A stretch of 64,000 bases of DNA from the NCBI GenBank assembly GCA_023411035.1, contig JAEYPE010000250.1, positions 1 through 64,000 on the forward strand. The letters run 5' to 3'. The position numbers and the translations under genes are program-made. This DNA comes from Pseudomonadota bacterium. Its GTDB lineage: Bacteria; Pseudomonadota; Alphaproteobacteria; Azospirillales; Azospirillaceae. A model generated the notes under the pieces. It was not told the DNA's origin and did no database searches. It saw only the letters and a program-made list of their open reading frames with translations. Positions 25,417-34,727 of the stretch are shown here, piece by piece (positions within the stretch are counted from its first letter, which is position 1; each line of letters starts with the position of its first letter).

Positions 25417-25830
25417 TCACTTTTGGCCCAACCGCTCCCCGATCTTTCGGATCAGGCTGCCCCGCTCCTCCGGGCCGTAGCGCTCCGCGAAGCCCGATCC
25501 CCACACCGGTCCCGGCCACGCCGGGTCCGCCTTGGAGCGGGCGATGACATGGACATGGAGTTGCGGAACCAGATTGCCCAGCGCCCCGACGTTGATCTTG
25601 TCCGGGATGAACAGCGCCTCCAGAGTGCGCGAGGACAGGGCGATCTCATCCATCAGACGGTGCTGGTCCTCCCGGGAAAGCTGGTGGATTTCCGTCAGGC
25701 CGGGCTGGGCGGGAACCAGGATCAGCCAGGGCCACACCCGGTTGTCCATCAACAGGACGCGGCACAGCGGCAGTTGGGCGACGGGGGCCGTATCGGCCTC
25801 CAAACGGTCGTGAAGATGGAACATCGTCAT
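25417..25830 (-). CDS. HIT family protein (nucleotide hydrolase)
   Basis: A 137-residue histidine-triad-fold protein. The start at 25830 gives M-T-M-F-H-L-H-D-R-L; the open frame upstream is not protein-like. The active-site strand reads L-V-P-Q-L-H-V-H-V-I-A-R, so the first histidine of the usual H-x-H-x-H is glutamine while the other two remain. This Q-x-H-x-H form with a following W-P-G-P-V-W-G loop occurs in a common proteobacterial subgroup, so it is not a defect. Likely a dinucleoside polyphosphate or nucleotidyl hydrolase; substrate unknown. Confidence 0.88.
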   Translation of the reverse strand: MTMFHLHDRLEADTAPVAQLPLCRVLLMDNRVWPWLILVPAQPGLTEIHQLSREDQHRLMDEIALSSRTLEALFIPDKINVGALGNLVPQLHVHVIARSKADPAWPGPVWGSGFAERYGPEERGSLIRKIGERLGQK

Positions 25831-26245
25831 GGGGTTGCGTGTCTTCCCTTCGGCTGGTGAGGTTTTCTTTTCATTTTTCGGGGAAGAAAGCGCCCATCCG
25901 ATGCGTTCGTCCAGTGGGGATTGCCGCCTGTGCGGGGCTGCGGCCATGCGCGTGGTTGCGGGACTGGGAAAAATGTATAAACTGCCCGGCGATCTTTATT
26001 CGGTCCGGCGATAGTACCGGTCGGTGGCGTTCGGTCTTACGGCAAACGCGGATCGCGCGGCGGAATTTAGACGAGTCCAGCAGTCCAGGTGGTGGGTACG
26101 GGTGTTCGGTCCGAAGGCGGTGTCGGGGCGGCAGGTCCCCCTGCGTGCCGATCGGGGCCGGAACATTCGCGGAATTGAAGGATGCCCGGCCGGGGCGGAC
26201 AGTGCCAGGACGGCCGGCAGACGTTTGGGATAAAGAAAGACGGTC
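25831..26245. other. intergenic region between divergent HIT and glucan synthase genes
   Basis: About 415 bases. A TATAAA at 25976-25981 could be a -10 element, with TTGCGG 14 bases upstream, a spacing too short to be convincing. No terminator, repeat or small RNA is evident, and the short open frames crossing the region are not protein-like. The length suggests regulated expression of the glucan synthase. Confidence 0.4.
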
Positions 26246-28855
26246 ATGCGCAAGTCGGCGATCGCGGCTCTTCTTCTTGTGATCCTGGGCAACATCGGAG
26301 TCTGGGCGCTGTGGAACCGCCCGGTCGCCGAGCGCTCCTGGGGCGGCGCCATCAGCGGCGTCGGCTACACGCCGTTCCATCCGGACAAGAGTCCGTCCAA
26401 GGGCGACAAGGCCTCGGCGGAGGACATCGAGAAGGATATGAAGGCCCTGGAGGGCTCGGTCAAGGGCGTGCGCATCTACTCCACCACCGACGGGTCGGAG
26501 CAGGCGGCGCCCATCGCCCGCAAGTATGGGATTCCGATCACCGCGGGCGCCTGGATCGCCGGCAAGCCGGAGATCGACGAGCCGGAGATCAACGGCCTGA
26601 TCAAGCTGGCGCGCGACAACAACAATGTCCGCCGCGTCCTGGTCGGCAACGAGGCGATCCTGCGCGCCGACGTCACCGTTCCGCAGGCCATCGAGTACAT
26701 CAAGCGCGTGAAGAAGAAGGTCAACGTCCCGGTCTCCACCGCGGAGCCGTGGCACGTCTGGCTGGAGCATCCGGAACTGGCCGACGCCGTGGACTTCCTG
26801 GCCGTCCACCTGCTGCCCTATTGGGAAGGCGTTCCCGCCGACCAGTCGGTCGATTACGCCATGTTCCGCTACAACGAATTGAAGACCAAGTTCCCGAACA
26901 AGCACATCCTGATCTCGGAAATCGGCTGGCCGGCGGACGGCCCGTGGCGCCGTGGCGCCGAGGCGAGCCAGATCAACCAGGCCAAGTTCATCCGCACCTT
27001 CCTGAACGTCGCGGCGCAGAACAAGCTCGACTACTTCATCATGGAAGCCTTCGACCAACCCTGGAAGCGGGAGATCGAAGGCACCGCCGGCACCAGCTGG
27101 GGTCTGTGGGACGCGTGGCGCAAGCCGAAGTTCCCGATGATCGGCGAGGTGACGGAGCTGCGGAACTGGCCGCTGCTGTGCGGCATCTCCATCGCCGTGG
27201 GCTTCCTGCCGCTCGTCTTCTTCCTGTGGCGCCGCGGCGGCGACCTGAAGTTCGGCGGGCAGGTCTTCTACGGCGCGATGATCCAGGGCGTGGCGTCGGT
27301 GCTGGTCTTCACCTTCACCGCGGCCAGCGTCGCCGGCCTCGCCATCACCACCGAAATCGCCTGGGGCATCCTGGTGTTCTGCCAGCTCGTCCTGCTCGCC
27401 GTCATGCTGATCGACGGGCTGGAGCTGACGGAGGTGGTGTGGCAGGACCGCTTCAAACGCAAATTCCAGCCCTGCTCGGCGACACCCCTGCCCAACGCGC
27501 CGAAGGTCTCCATCCATGTGCCCTGCTACAACGAGCCGCCGCACATGGTCATGGAGACGCTGGACGCGCTGGCCCGGCTGGACTATCCGAACTACGAGGT
27601 CCTGCTGCTCGACAACAACACCAAGGACCCGGCGGTCTGGCGCCCGGTCGAGGAATATTGCCGCAAGCTGGGGCCGAAGTTCCGTTTCTTCCACCTGGAC
27701 AACTGGCCGGGCTTCAAGGCCGGCGCGCTGAATTTCGGCCTCGCCCAGACGGCGCCGGACGCCCAGCACATCGCCGTCATCGACAGCGACTATCAGGTCC
27801 ATCCCGACTGGCTGAAGGCGACCATCCCGCATTTCGACCGGCCCGAGGTCGGCTTCGTGCAGTCCCCGCAGGACTACCGGGACTGGAGCCACGACCTGTT
27901 CCAGCGGATGATCAACTGGGAATATGCCGGCTTCTTCCACATCGGCATGATCCAGCGCAACGAGCGCAACGCGATCATCCAGCACGGCACCATGACCATC
28001 ATCCGCAAATCGGCGCTGGAGGAGGTCGGGCGCTGGGGCGAGTGGTGCATCACGGAAGACGCCGACCTCGGCCTGCGCCTGTTCGAGCACAAGTACGAGG
28101 CCGTCTACATGCCGGAGAGCTACGGCAAGGGCCTCGTCCCCGACAGCTTCTCCGCCTACAAGACGCAGCGTTTCCGCTGGGCCTACGGCGCCGTGCAGAT
28201 TCTGAAGCACCACTGGCGCGACCTGCTGCCGGGCGGCCCGCGCCTGACCGCCGGGCAGAAGTACCACTTCATCACCGGCTGGCTGCCCTGGTTCGCCGAC
28301 GCCGCCCACATGATCTTCGGCATCGCCGGCATCATCTGGTCGCTCGGCCTGCTGGCCTTCCCGAAGTATTTCGAGTTCCCGCCCAGCGTCTTCATGATCC
28401 CGACGCTCAGCGTCTTCGCCTTCAAGGTCGGCGCCTCGCTCTGGCTGTACGAGGCGCGGGTGAAGTGCGGGTTCTGGGACAAGGTGGGTGCGGCCATCGC
28501 CGGCATGGCCCTGACCCACACGGTGGGCCGCGCCATGTGGCTGGGCATGTTCACCTCCGGGCGCCCCTTCGTCCGCACGCCGAAGTGCGAGAACCAGCCG
28601 GCGCTGATGCAGGCCTTCCTGATGGCGCGGGAGGAGATCGCGCTTCTGCTGGGCCTGTGGGGCGCGGCGCTGGCCATCGTGCTGGTGTTCGGCCACGAGA
28701 ACCGCGACGCCTTCATGTGGTCGGGCCTTCTGGTGGTGCAGTCCCTGCCCTACCTGTCGGCCTTCATCACGGCGCTGATCAACGCCTTCCCGAACATCGG
28801 GCTGGGCAAGCGGCGCCCGCAACCCACGGAAGCCGCCGGAGCCGGGGCGGACTGA
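26246..28855 (+). CDS. membrane beta-glucan synthase with GH17 and GT2 domains (NdvB-like)
   Basis: An 869-residue inner-membrane protein joining two enzymes. After one signal-anchor helix, a family 17 glycoside-hydrolase domain (about 35-300) has E136 in V-G-N-E-A and E225 in S-E-I-G-W as acid/base and nucleophile. Two or three helices lead to a family 2 glycosyltransferase (about 415-650) with D-S-D (513-515), T-E-D (603-605) and Q-R-F-R-W (641-645), then more helices. Such fusions make or cyclise beta-1,3/1,6 glucans; relatives in Bradyrhizobium and Pseudomonas are called NdvB. Cyclic periplasmic glucans are known from Azospirillum, which fits. The exact product is inferred. Confidence 0.88.
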   Translation: MRKSAIAALLLVILGNIGVWALWNRPVAERSWGGAISGVGYTPFHPDKSPSKGDKASAEDIEKDMKALEGSVKGVRIYSTTDGSEQAAPIARKYGIPITAGAWIAGKPEIDEPEINGLIKLARDNNNVRRVLVGNEAILRADVTVPQAIEYIKRVKKKVNVPVSTAEPWHVWLEHPELADAVDFLAVHLLPYWEGVPADQSVDYAMFRYNELKTKFPNKHILISEIGWPADGPWRRGAEASQINQAKFIRTFLNVAAQNKLDYFIMEAFDQPWKREIEGTAGTSWGLWDAWRKPKFPMIGEVTELRNWPLLCGISIAVGFLPLVFFLWRRGGDLKFGGQVFYGAMIQGVASVLVFTFTAASVAGLAITTEIAWGILVFCQLVLLAVMLIDGLELTEVVWQDRFKRKFQPCSATPLPNAPKVSIHVPCYNEPPHMVMETLDALARLDYPNYEVLLLDNNTKDPAVWRPVEEYCRKLGPKFRFFHLDNWPGFKAGALNFGLAQTAPDAQHIAVIDSDYQVHPDWLKATIPHFDRPEVGFVQSPQDYRDWSHDLFQRMINWEYAGFFHIGMIQRNERNAIIQHGTMTIIRKSALEEVGRWGEWCITEDADLGLRLFEHKYEAVYMPESYGKGLVPDSFSAYKTQRFRWAYGAVQILKHHWRDLLPGGPRLTAGQKYHFITGWLPWFADAAHMIFGIAGIIWSLGLLAFPKYFEFPPSVFMIPTLSVFAFKVGASLWLYEARVKCGFWDKVGAAIAGMALTHTVGRAMWLGMFTSGRPFVRTPKCENQPALMQAFLMAREEIALLLGLWGAALAIVLVFGHENRDAFMWSGLLVVQSLPYLSAFITALINAFPNIGLGKRRPQPTEAAGAGAD

Positions 28856-28888
28856 CCATTGCGGTGAGCGGGCGGCCCGACGCGACCG

Positions 28889-29596
28889 TCAGGCGCCGGC
28901 CCGCACATCCTCCACCAGCGCTTCCAGCCGTTGCAGGTCGCGGACGACCAGCGCGTCGGCCCGCCGCTCCACCAGCCCGTCGCGGGCGAGGTCGTTCAGA
29001 ACGCGGGCGACCGTCTCGCGGGCGGTGCTGACCCGGCTGGCGATGTCGGCATGGACGGGGATCGGCGCGATCACCGCCGTTCCGCCCTCCATCCGCCCAC
29101 GCTTGGCGAGCCGCAGCAGTTCGGCGTGAACGCGGTTGTTGGCGCCCAGCGTGGACAGCTCCATCACTCGGTCGGTCGCGATGCGGACGACCCGGCAGAG
29201 CCGTTTCATCACCGCCATGGCGAGCGCCGGATGGCCGCTCACAAGCTCCTGGAAGGGCTTGGGGGCCAGGAAGGCGATCAGCGCTCCCTCCTCCAGCGCC
29301 ACGACGGAGGCCGAGCGGGGGAGCCCGTCGATGGCCGCCATCTCGCCCAGGAAGCCGCCCGCCTCGATATCGTCGAAACTGATTTCGCGGCCCGCCGGGG
29401 AATGGCTCAGCACCCGCACGCGCCCCTCCACCACCAGGGCGACGTCCCGCGTCTCCCCCTGATGATCGATGATTTGCTCGTTCGCGTGAAAGCGGCGCCA
29501 GCGGCACTGGCGCGCCACGGCGGCGCGCTCCTCCGCGGTCAGCGGGCCCAGCAGCGCGATTCCATCCAGCCGGGAAGCTCCAGCGTCGGTGGGCAC
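28889..29596 (-). CDS. Crp/Fnr family transcriptional regulator
   Basis: About 235 residues. A cyclic-nucleotide-binding-type beta-roll (about 15-125) contains G-G-F-L-G-E-M-A-A-I-D-G-L-P-R-S-A, close to the cAMP-binding cassette of CRP, with G-E and R-S present. A helix-turn-helix follows near the C-terminus (I-A-S-R-V-S-T-A-R-E-T-V-A-R-V-L). There are no Fnr-type cysteines. A GTG at 29596 with AGGAGAGG about 12 bases upstream is preferred, but an ATG at 29656 extends the frame by 20 residues. Targets are unknown. Confidence 0.88.
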   Translation of the reverse strand: MPTDAGASRLDGIALLGPLTAEERAAVARQCRWRRFHANEQIIDHQGETRDVALVVEGRVRVLSHSPAGREISFDDIEAGGFLGEMAAIDGLPRSASVVALEEGALIAFLAPKPFQELVSGHPALAMAVMKRLCRVVRIATDRVMELSTLGANNRVHAELLRLAKRGRMEGGTAVIAPIPVHADIASRVSTARETVARVLNDLARDGLVERRADALVVRDLQRLEALVEDVRAGA

Positions 29597-29752
29597 GGCG
29601 GTTGGTATCCTCTCCTGGCAGCGGCGCGGCCCGCCAGCATAGCCGGACCGGCGCAAAGGTGGAACCGCCTCCCTCCGACGGGCATCGCTAACGCCCCGTT
29701 AACCATGAAGGAGCAGAACGGAGGGGACGCGCACAGCAGATTTGAGAAAGCC

Positions 29753-30166
29753 ATGTCGTTCCAACTGCCTACCGGTCCCGTTCCCCGCAGCCTGATCCCC
29801 GATGCGACCCGTGTCGATACCCAGCGCCTGCTGTCGGTCGTCGCCATCCCCTTCGCGGCGGCCATCGCCATGGCGACCGCCGTGGCGGCGACGGGCGGCG
29901 TGACCGATCCCGTCGCGGAAGCCGGCGGGCCGATGGCCTTCGTCCTCAATTTCGTGAAGTTCTGCTATCTGGCGGTGTCCATGGCCCATCTGTCCGGCGC
30001 CCTGGCGGAGCGCACCAACGGCGGTCTGCCCGCCGGCCTGTGGCTGGACGAGATGGACCGGTCGGAGCATGAGCCCCGCGAACCCTTCTGGCACGCCTTC
30101 CCCAACCATCTGGACGGTGCGGCCATCGCCGGCTGCATCACGATACTGTGTTTCCTGCTGACCTGA
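29753..30166 (+). CDS. small membrane protein, unknown
   Basis: A 137-residue protein with three hydrophobic segments: L-L-S-V-V-A-I-P-F-A-A-A-I-A-M, F-V-L-N-F-V-K-F-C-Y-L-A-V-S-M and a C-terminal A-A-I-A-G-C-I-T-I-L-C-F-L-L. The start at 29753 has a modest GAGAAAG upstream; an ATG at 29705 would lengthen it but lacks a ribosome site. Its last 29 bases overlap the end of the converging methyltransferase gene. No family recognised. Confidence 0.65.
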   Translation: MSFQLPTGPVPRSLIPDATRVDTQRLLSVVAIPFAAAIAMATAVAATGGVTDPVAEAGGPMAFVLNFVKFCYLAVSMAHLSGALAERTNGGLPAGLWLDEMDRSEHEPREPFWHAFPNHLDGAAIAGCITILCFLLT

Positions 30167-30704
30167 GCGCGCGTCGTCCGGACAGCGCACCGTCTTCCAC
30201 ACGAATGCGGTGCAGGGTCAGCGGAGCGTTCAGCAGCGTGGCCAGCACCGCGATCCACCACGCCCCGAAGACCAGGGGCAGCACGGCCAGTTCCCCCGCC
30301 ACCACCAGATAATTGGGATGGCGGACCCAGCGGAACGGACCCCGCCGCACCAGCGGAGCGCCCGGCAGCGTTATGATGCGGGTGGTCCAGAAGCGCCCGA
30401 GCGTGGCGATCACCCAGACCCGCCCGGCCTGCAACAGCACGAAAAGCGCCAACAGCCCCCCATTGACGGGCGCGTCCGCCGGCACGGCGGCGAAGAGCAG
30501 GGCCAGCCAGCCGGCGTGCAGCCCGACGAACAGCGGATAATGGGTGGCCCCGGCCTCCCGCCCGCCCTCCGCCAGCAGGCGGCGCGTGTTGCGCCGGGCC
30601 AGAAGCAGTTCGGCCAGACGCTGGGCCGCGACCAGCAGCAGGATGACGTGGGGCCAGCCCAGCGGCAGCGCCTCCATCCCGAACGCCCCCTCCGTCACAG
30701 TCAC
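30138..30704 (-). CDS. isoprenylcysteine carboxyl methyltransferase-family membrane protein (BpsB/YpbQ-like)
   Basis: A 188-residue multi-pass membrane protein. The ICMT signature G-P-F-R-W-V-R-H-P-N-Y-L sits near residue 125, with the SAM-binding His-Pro-Asn. It overlaps the type III polyketide synthase gene (GTGA), and in Bacillus the same pairing makes alkylpyrones (BpsA) that are O-methylated (BpsB). That role is therefore likely here. An ATG at 30677 with GGAGGGGG upstream is an equally good start. Confidence 0.85.
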   Translation of the reverse strand: MTVTEGAFGMEALPLGWPHVILLLVAAQRLAELLLARRNTRRLLAEGGREAGATHYPLFVGLHAGWLALLFAAVPADAPVNGGLLALFVLLQAGRVWVIATLGRFWTTRIITLPGAPLVRRGPFRWVRHPNYLVVAGELAVLPLVFGAWWIAVLATLLNAPLTLHRIRVEDGALSGRRALRSAGNTVS

Positions 30705-31750
30705 AGGTCGATCCGAGCCATCGCGGCGGTGAAGCCGGGGCCGAGCGCGCTCATAAGGTGGGGGCCGCGGGCTCCGGACGCGATGCGCCGCTCCAGCACG
30801 AACATCACGCTGGCCGCCGACATGTTGCCGCAGTCGCGCAGCACCGCCCAGGCATCGTCCAGCCCCGCGGAAACCGGCGCGCAGACCTCCTCCAGCGCGT
30901 GCAGCACCTTGGCGCCGCCGGGGTGGCAGATCAGCCCGGCCAGATCGCCCCGCCCCATCCTCCGCCGCGCCAGAAATCCGTCGAGCACCGGCCCCAGGCG
31001 GCTGCGGATCAGGGTCGGGATGCTCTGGCTGAAGATCACACCGAAACCGTCATCCTCCACCCGCCAGCCCATCACGTCCTGCGTTCCGGGCCAGGTGTGC
31101 TCGGCCCCGTCCACGAGGCGCGGCCCCTCCCCGTCCTCATCGGCGCGCAGCACCGCCGCCGCCGCGCCATCGGCGAACAGGGCGCTGGCGACGATGTTGG
31201 TCGGCGTCGCCTCCGCCAGACGGAAGGCCAGCGTGCAAAGTTCCACCACGAGAAACAGCACCGTCCGCCCGGGCATGGCCTGGGCCATCTGCCCGGCGCG
31301 GGTCAGCCCCAGCACGCCGCCCGCGCAGCCCAGCCCGAACAGCGGCAGCCGCACCGTGTCGGGCCGGAAGCCCATGCGTTCCAGCAGCAGCGCCTCCAGG
31401 CTGGGCGTGGAAATGCCGGTGGTGGTGGCGCAGACGATGGCGTCCACCTCCCGCGGCGCCAGACCGGCCCGGGCCAGCGCCAGGGTCGCCGATTCTTCCA
31501 GCAGGGCCAGGGCGCCTTCGCGGAAGGCGGCGGTGCGCTCCGGCCAGCCGCGCGGCTCCGTGTACCAGCCGATGGGCATGACGGCGTGGCGCGTCTTGAT
31601 TCCGGTGTTGGCGAAGACCGGCATCAGCCGGTCGAAATCGCGCATCCGCGGTTCGAAGAGGGCCCGCGCGACGGACAGGGCCTCCTCCTGGTCCAGGCGA
31701 TGGGGCGGCAGGGCCGTGGCGAGAGAGAGGATGCGGGGGGGCTGGGTCAT
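30701..31750 (-). CDS. type III polyketide synthase (alkylpyrone/alkylresorcinol type)
   Basis: A 349-residue chalcone-synthase-fold enzyme. The triad is C142 in G-L-G-C-A-G-G, H276 in I-C-H-P-G-G and N309 in C-G-N-M-S-A-A. The early motif F-A-N-T-G-I-K-T-R-H and length agree with bacterial long-chain alkylpyrone or alkylresorcinol synthases. Substrates would be fatty acyl-CoA starters and malonyl-CoA. Translationally coupled to a methyltransferase. The lipid may be a membrane or cyst component, which is inference from other bacteria. Confidence 0.9.
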   Translation of the reverse strand: MTQPPRILSLATALPPHRLDQEEALSVARALFEPRMRDFDRLMPVFANTGIKTRHAVMPIGWYTEPRGWPERTAAFREGALALLEESATLALARAGLAPREVDAIVCATTTGISTPSLEALLLERMGFRPDTVRLPLFGLGCAGGVLGLTRAGQMAQAMPGRTVLFLVVELCTLAFRLAEATPTNIVASALFADGAAAAVLRADEDGEGPRLVDGAEHTWPGTQDVMGWRVEDDGFGVIFSQSIPTLIRSRLGPVLDGFLARRRMGRGDLAGLICHPGGAKVLHALEEVCAPVSAGLDDAWAVLRDCGNMSAASVMFVLERRIASGARGPHLMSALGPGFTAAMARIDL

Positions 31751-31910
31751 CCTCAGCGATGTGATGCGCGGACGGGCGGCGGACCAGCCCCCCGGAGGGA
31801 GTTCCTTCGGTTGCTCCGGCGCGACTCTTTCCCGCCCTCCGGCACGTCGTTGTGGATTGAGCCGAGGCCGTTTCCTGTATCACTATGTCGGGCGTCGGAT
31901 TTTCGAGGGT

Positions 31911-32642
31911 ATGACGGTGGATCGGAACGAACAGGACGGCCAGAGCGCTGCGGACGAGAGCGCATCCCACCGGCCCGCCGGCATCGGCCTGATGGGACGG
32001 CTGCGCGCCTATTTCCTGGCTGGCGTGCTGGTGTCCGCGCCGATCGCCGTGACGGTCTATCTCGGCTGGTGGCTGCTGGCCTTCATCGACGGGCATGTGC
32101 GCCCGCTGATCCCCGCCGCCTACAACCCGGAGAACTACCTGCCCTTCTCGATCCCCGGCATCGGGGTTCTGACGCTGATCATCGTACTGACCCTGATCGG
32201 GGCCTTCGCCGCCGGTTATGTCGGGCGGCTGGTGGTGCGCATCGGCGAGGGCGTGGTGGAGCGCATGCCGGTCGTCCGCTCCGTCTACGGGGCGGTGAAG
32301 CAGATCGTGGAGACGGTGCTCGCCAAGAAATCCAAGGCCTTCCGCGAGGTGGTCCTGGTGGAGTTCCCACGCCACGGCATCTGGTCGCTGGGCTTCATCA
32401 CCGGGGCCGCCCACCCGGAGGTGCAGAAGATCTCGGAAGAGGAAATGGTGAACGTCTTCATCCCCTGCGCCCCGCCGACCGCCGGCTACCTGGCGATCAT
32501 GCCGCGGCGGGAGGTGACCGTGCTGGACATGACGGTGGAGGACGGGCTGAAGCTGGTGATGTCCGGCGGCATCGTCACCCCGCCCGACCGCAAGCCCCGC
32601 GAGGTGCAGAACGCGGTGGTGCAGGAACGCAAGCGGGCGTGA
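31911..32642 (+). CDS. DUF502 family membrane protein
   Basis: A 243-residue protein with two transmembrane helices (about 30-55 and 80-110) and a soluble C-terminal domain. Family motifs are G-x-L-V-x-x-P-I-A-V-T, the S-I-P-G-I-G loop and M-P-V-V-R-S-V-Y-G-A-V-K-Q. It occurs widely in proteobacteria and plants (COV-like) without an assigned biochemical activity. A GTG two codons later is an alternative start. It converges on recG with three bases between the stops. Confidence 0.88.
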   Translation: MTVDRNEQDGQSAADESASHRPAGIGLMGRLRAYFLAGVLVSAPIAVTVYLGWWLLAFIDGHVRPLIPAAYNPENYLPFSIPGIGVLTLIIVLTLIGAFAAGYVGRLVVRIGEGVVERMPVVRSVYGAVKQIVETVLAKKSKAFREVVLVEFPRHGIWSLGFITGAAHPEVQKISEEEMVNVFIPCAPPTAGYLAIMPRREVTVLDMTVEDGLKLVMSGGIVTPPDRKPREVQNAVVQERKRA

Positions 32643-32645
32643 CGC

Positions 32646-34727
32646 TCACCCCGACCGCAGCGTCTTCGCCGCCGCGTCCCGCTCGAACAGGTACAGCAGC
32701 GTCCGCAGCGCCTGACCGCGCTCGCCGGCCAAGTCCGGATCGCGGTCCACGATCAGCTTCGCGTCGTCGCGGGCGGCGGCCAGCAGGTCGCCGTGCACCG
32801 CCAGATCGGCCATGCGGAACTCCGGCAGGCCCGATTGGCGGGTGCCCAGCACCTCGCCCGCACCGCGCAGCCGCAAATCCTCCTCCGCGATGACGAAGCC
32901 GTCCTCGGTGTCGCGCATCGTCTTCAGGCGGGCGCGGGCCGTCTCCGTCAGTTGCGGGTCGAACATCAGCAGGCAGGTGGAGGGCTTCTCCCCGCGTCCC
33001 ACCCGTCCGCGAAGCTGGTGAAGCTGGGCGAGGCCGAAGCGCTCCGCGTGCTCGATCACCATGACGGTGGCCTCGGGCACGTTCACGCCGACCTCGATGA
33101 CCGTCGTGGCGACCAGAACGTCCAGGTTCCCGGTCTGGAAGGCGGCCATCACCGCGTCCTTGTCCGGCCCGCGCATCTTGCCGTGGACCAGCCCCACCCG
33201 GTCGCCGAAGGTGGCGCGCAGGAAAGCGTGCCGCTCCGTCGCGGCGGCGAGGTCGGTCTGCTCCGATTCGTCCACCAGCGGGCAGACCCAATAGACCCGC
33301 GCGCCCTCCTGCACCTTGCGGTGGATACCATGCACCACCTCTTCCAGCCGGTCGAGCGCGATGGTGACGGTCTGGATCGGCTTGCGGCCCGCCGGCTTCT
33401 CGGTCAGGCGCGACACGTCCATGTCGCCGTAGGCGGTCAGGGTCAGCGTGCGCGGGATCGGCGTCGCCGTCATCACCAGCACGTCCACCGCCCGCCCCTT
33501 GGCCGAAAGCTGGAGCCTCTGGTGGACGCCGAAGCGGTGCTGCTCGTCGATCACCGCCAGGGCGAGGTCCTTGAAGGCCACGTCCTCCTGGAACAGCGCG
33601 TGGGTGCCGACCAGCAGCGGCAGTTCACCCGACGCCAGCCGGTCCAGCACCGCCTGCCGCGCCTTGCCCTTGTCACGCCCGGTCAGCAATGCCAAGTCCA
33701 CCCCCGCCGCCTTGCACAGCGGAGCGAGGCTTTCGGCGTGCTGGCGGGCCAGGATCTCGGTGGGCGCCATCAGGGCGGCCTGATGACCGGCCTCCACCGC
33801 GTTCAGCATCGCCATCAACGCGACCACCGTCTTGCCGCTGCCGACGTCGCCCTGGAGCAGCCGCAGCATCCGCCGCTCCATCGCCATGTCCTCGTAGATT
33901 TCCTCCAGCGAGGTGACCTGCGAGTTGGTCAGGGCGAAGGGCAGCGCTCCGGCCACCTTGGCGCGCAGCCGCCCGTCGCCCCGGATGACTCGGCCCGACA
34001 GCCGGCGCTGCTGCATGCGGACCAGCGTCAGCGCGAGTTGGTTCGACAGCAGCTCGTCATAGGCCAGCCTGCGGCGGATCGGGTTGGTGGGGGCGAGGTC
34101 GGCCTCGTCCTCCGGGGTGTGGGCGCGGCGGATGCAGTCGTGCCAAGTGGGCCAGCCGTTGCGGGCGCGCCATGCGGCGTCCTGCCATTCGGGCAGTTCC
34201 GGCACGTCGTTCAGCATGGCGCGCACGGCCTTGCGCAAGGTCTTGGCCGGCAGACCGGCGGTCATCGGATAGACCGGCTCCACCGCCTCGATCTCGTCCT
34301 TGGATTCCAGCGGGACCACGGCGTCGGGGTGGGTGATCTGCGGCGTGTCGTGGAACCACTCCACCTTGCCGGACACCACCACCGTCTTGCCGACCGGCAT
34401 CTGCCGTTCCAGCCAATCGCCCTTCACATGGAAATAGATCAGCTCCAGCACGCCCGTCTCGTCGGTGCAGCGGACCTTGTAGGGGTGGCGCGGGTTGTGC
34501 GGGGCGGCGTGCGAATCGACGCGGACCGTCATGGTGGCGATCCGCCCGTTCGGCGCCTCGGCGATCTTCGGGGAATAGCGCCGGTCGATGACGCCGGACG
34601 GCAGGTGCCACAGCAGGTCCACGACCTGCGGACCGGCCAGCTTCTCGACCAGCTTGCCCAGCCGGGGGCCGAGGCCGGGGAGCGCCGTCACCGGACGGAA
34701 CAGGGGGAAGAGAACGACGGGACGCAC
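32646..34727 (-). CDS. recG: ATP-dependent DNA helicase RecG
   Basis: A 693-residue branched-DNA helicase that regresses stalled forks and processes Holliday junctions. The GTG at 34727 gives R-P-V-V-L-F-P-L-F-R-P-V and the normal RecG length; the frame is open a further 25 codons. The wedge/OB domain (about 60-180) precedes the helicase core with Walker A G-D-V-G-S-G-K-T, motif II D-E-Q-H, T-A-T-P-I-P-R-T and the C-terminal Q-L-H-Q-L-R-G-R-V-G-R-G. A weak promoter (TTGACG on the minus strand at 34802-34797) lies upstream. Confidence 0.96.
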   Translation of the reverse strand: MRPVVLFPLFRPVTALPGLGPRLGKLVEKLAGPQVVDLLWHLPSGVIDRRYSPKIAEAPNGRIATMTVRVDSHAAPHNPRHPYKVRCTDETGVLELIYFHVKGDWLERQMPVGKTVVVSGKVEWFHDTPQITHPDAVVPLESKDEIEAVEPVYPMTAGLPAKTLRKAVRAMLNDVPELPEWQDAAWRARNGWPTWHDCIRRAHTPEDEADLAPTNPIRRRLAYDELLSNQLALTLVRMQQRRLSGRVIRGDGRLRAKVAGALPFALTNSQVTSLEEIYEDMAMERRMLRLLQGDVGSGKTVVALMAMLNAVEAGHQAALMAPTEILARQHAESLAPLCKAAGVDLALLTGRDKGKARQAVLDRLASGELPLLVGTHALFQEDVAFKDLALAVIDEQHRFGVHQRLQLSAKGRAVDVLVMTATPIPRTLTLTAYGDMDVSRLTEKPAGRKPIQTVTIALDRLEEVVHGIHRKVQEGARVYWVCPLVDESEQTDLAAATERHAFLRATFGDRVGLVHGKMRGPDKDAVMAAFQTGNLDVLVATTVIEVGVNVPEATVMVIEHAERFGLAQLHQLRGRVGRGEKPSTCLLMFDPQLTETARARLKTMRDTEDGFVIAEEDLRLRGAGEVLGTRQSGLPEFRMADLAVHGDLLAAARDDAKLIVDRDPDLAGERGQALRTLLYLFERDAAAKTLRSG

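Noticed and set aside
25417..25830. HIT protein as a broken gene because one triad histidine is missing
   Set aside because: Q-x-H-x-H is a regular variant of the subgroup, and the rest of the protein is intact.
25871..28822. A 983-codon minus-strand open frame opposite the glucan synthase
   Set aside because: Composition typical of antisense frames; the plus-strand gene has complete catalytic motifs.
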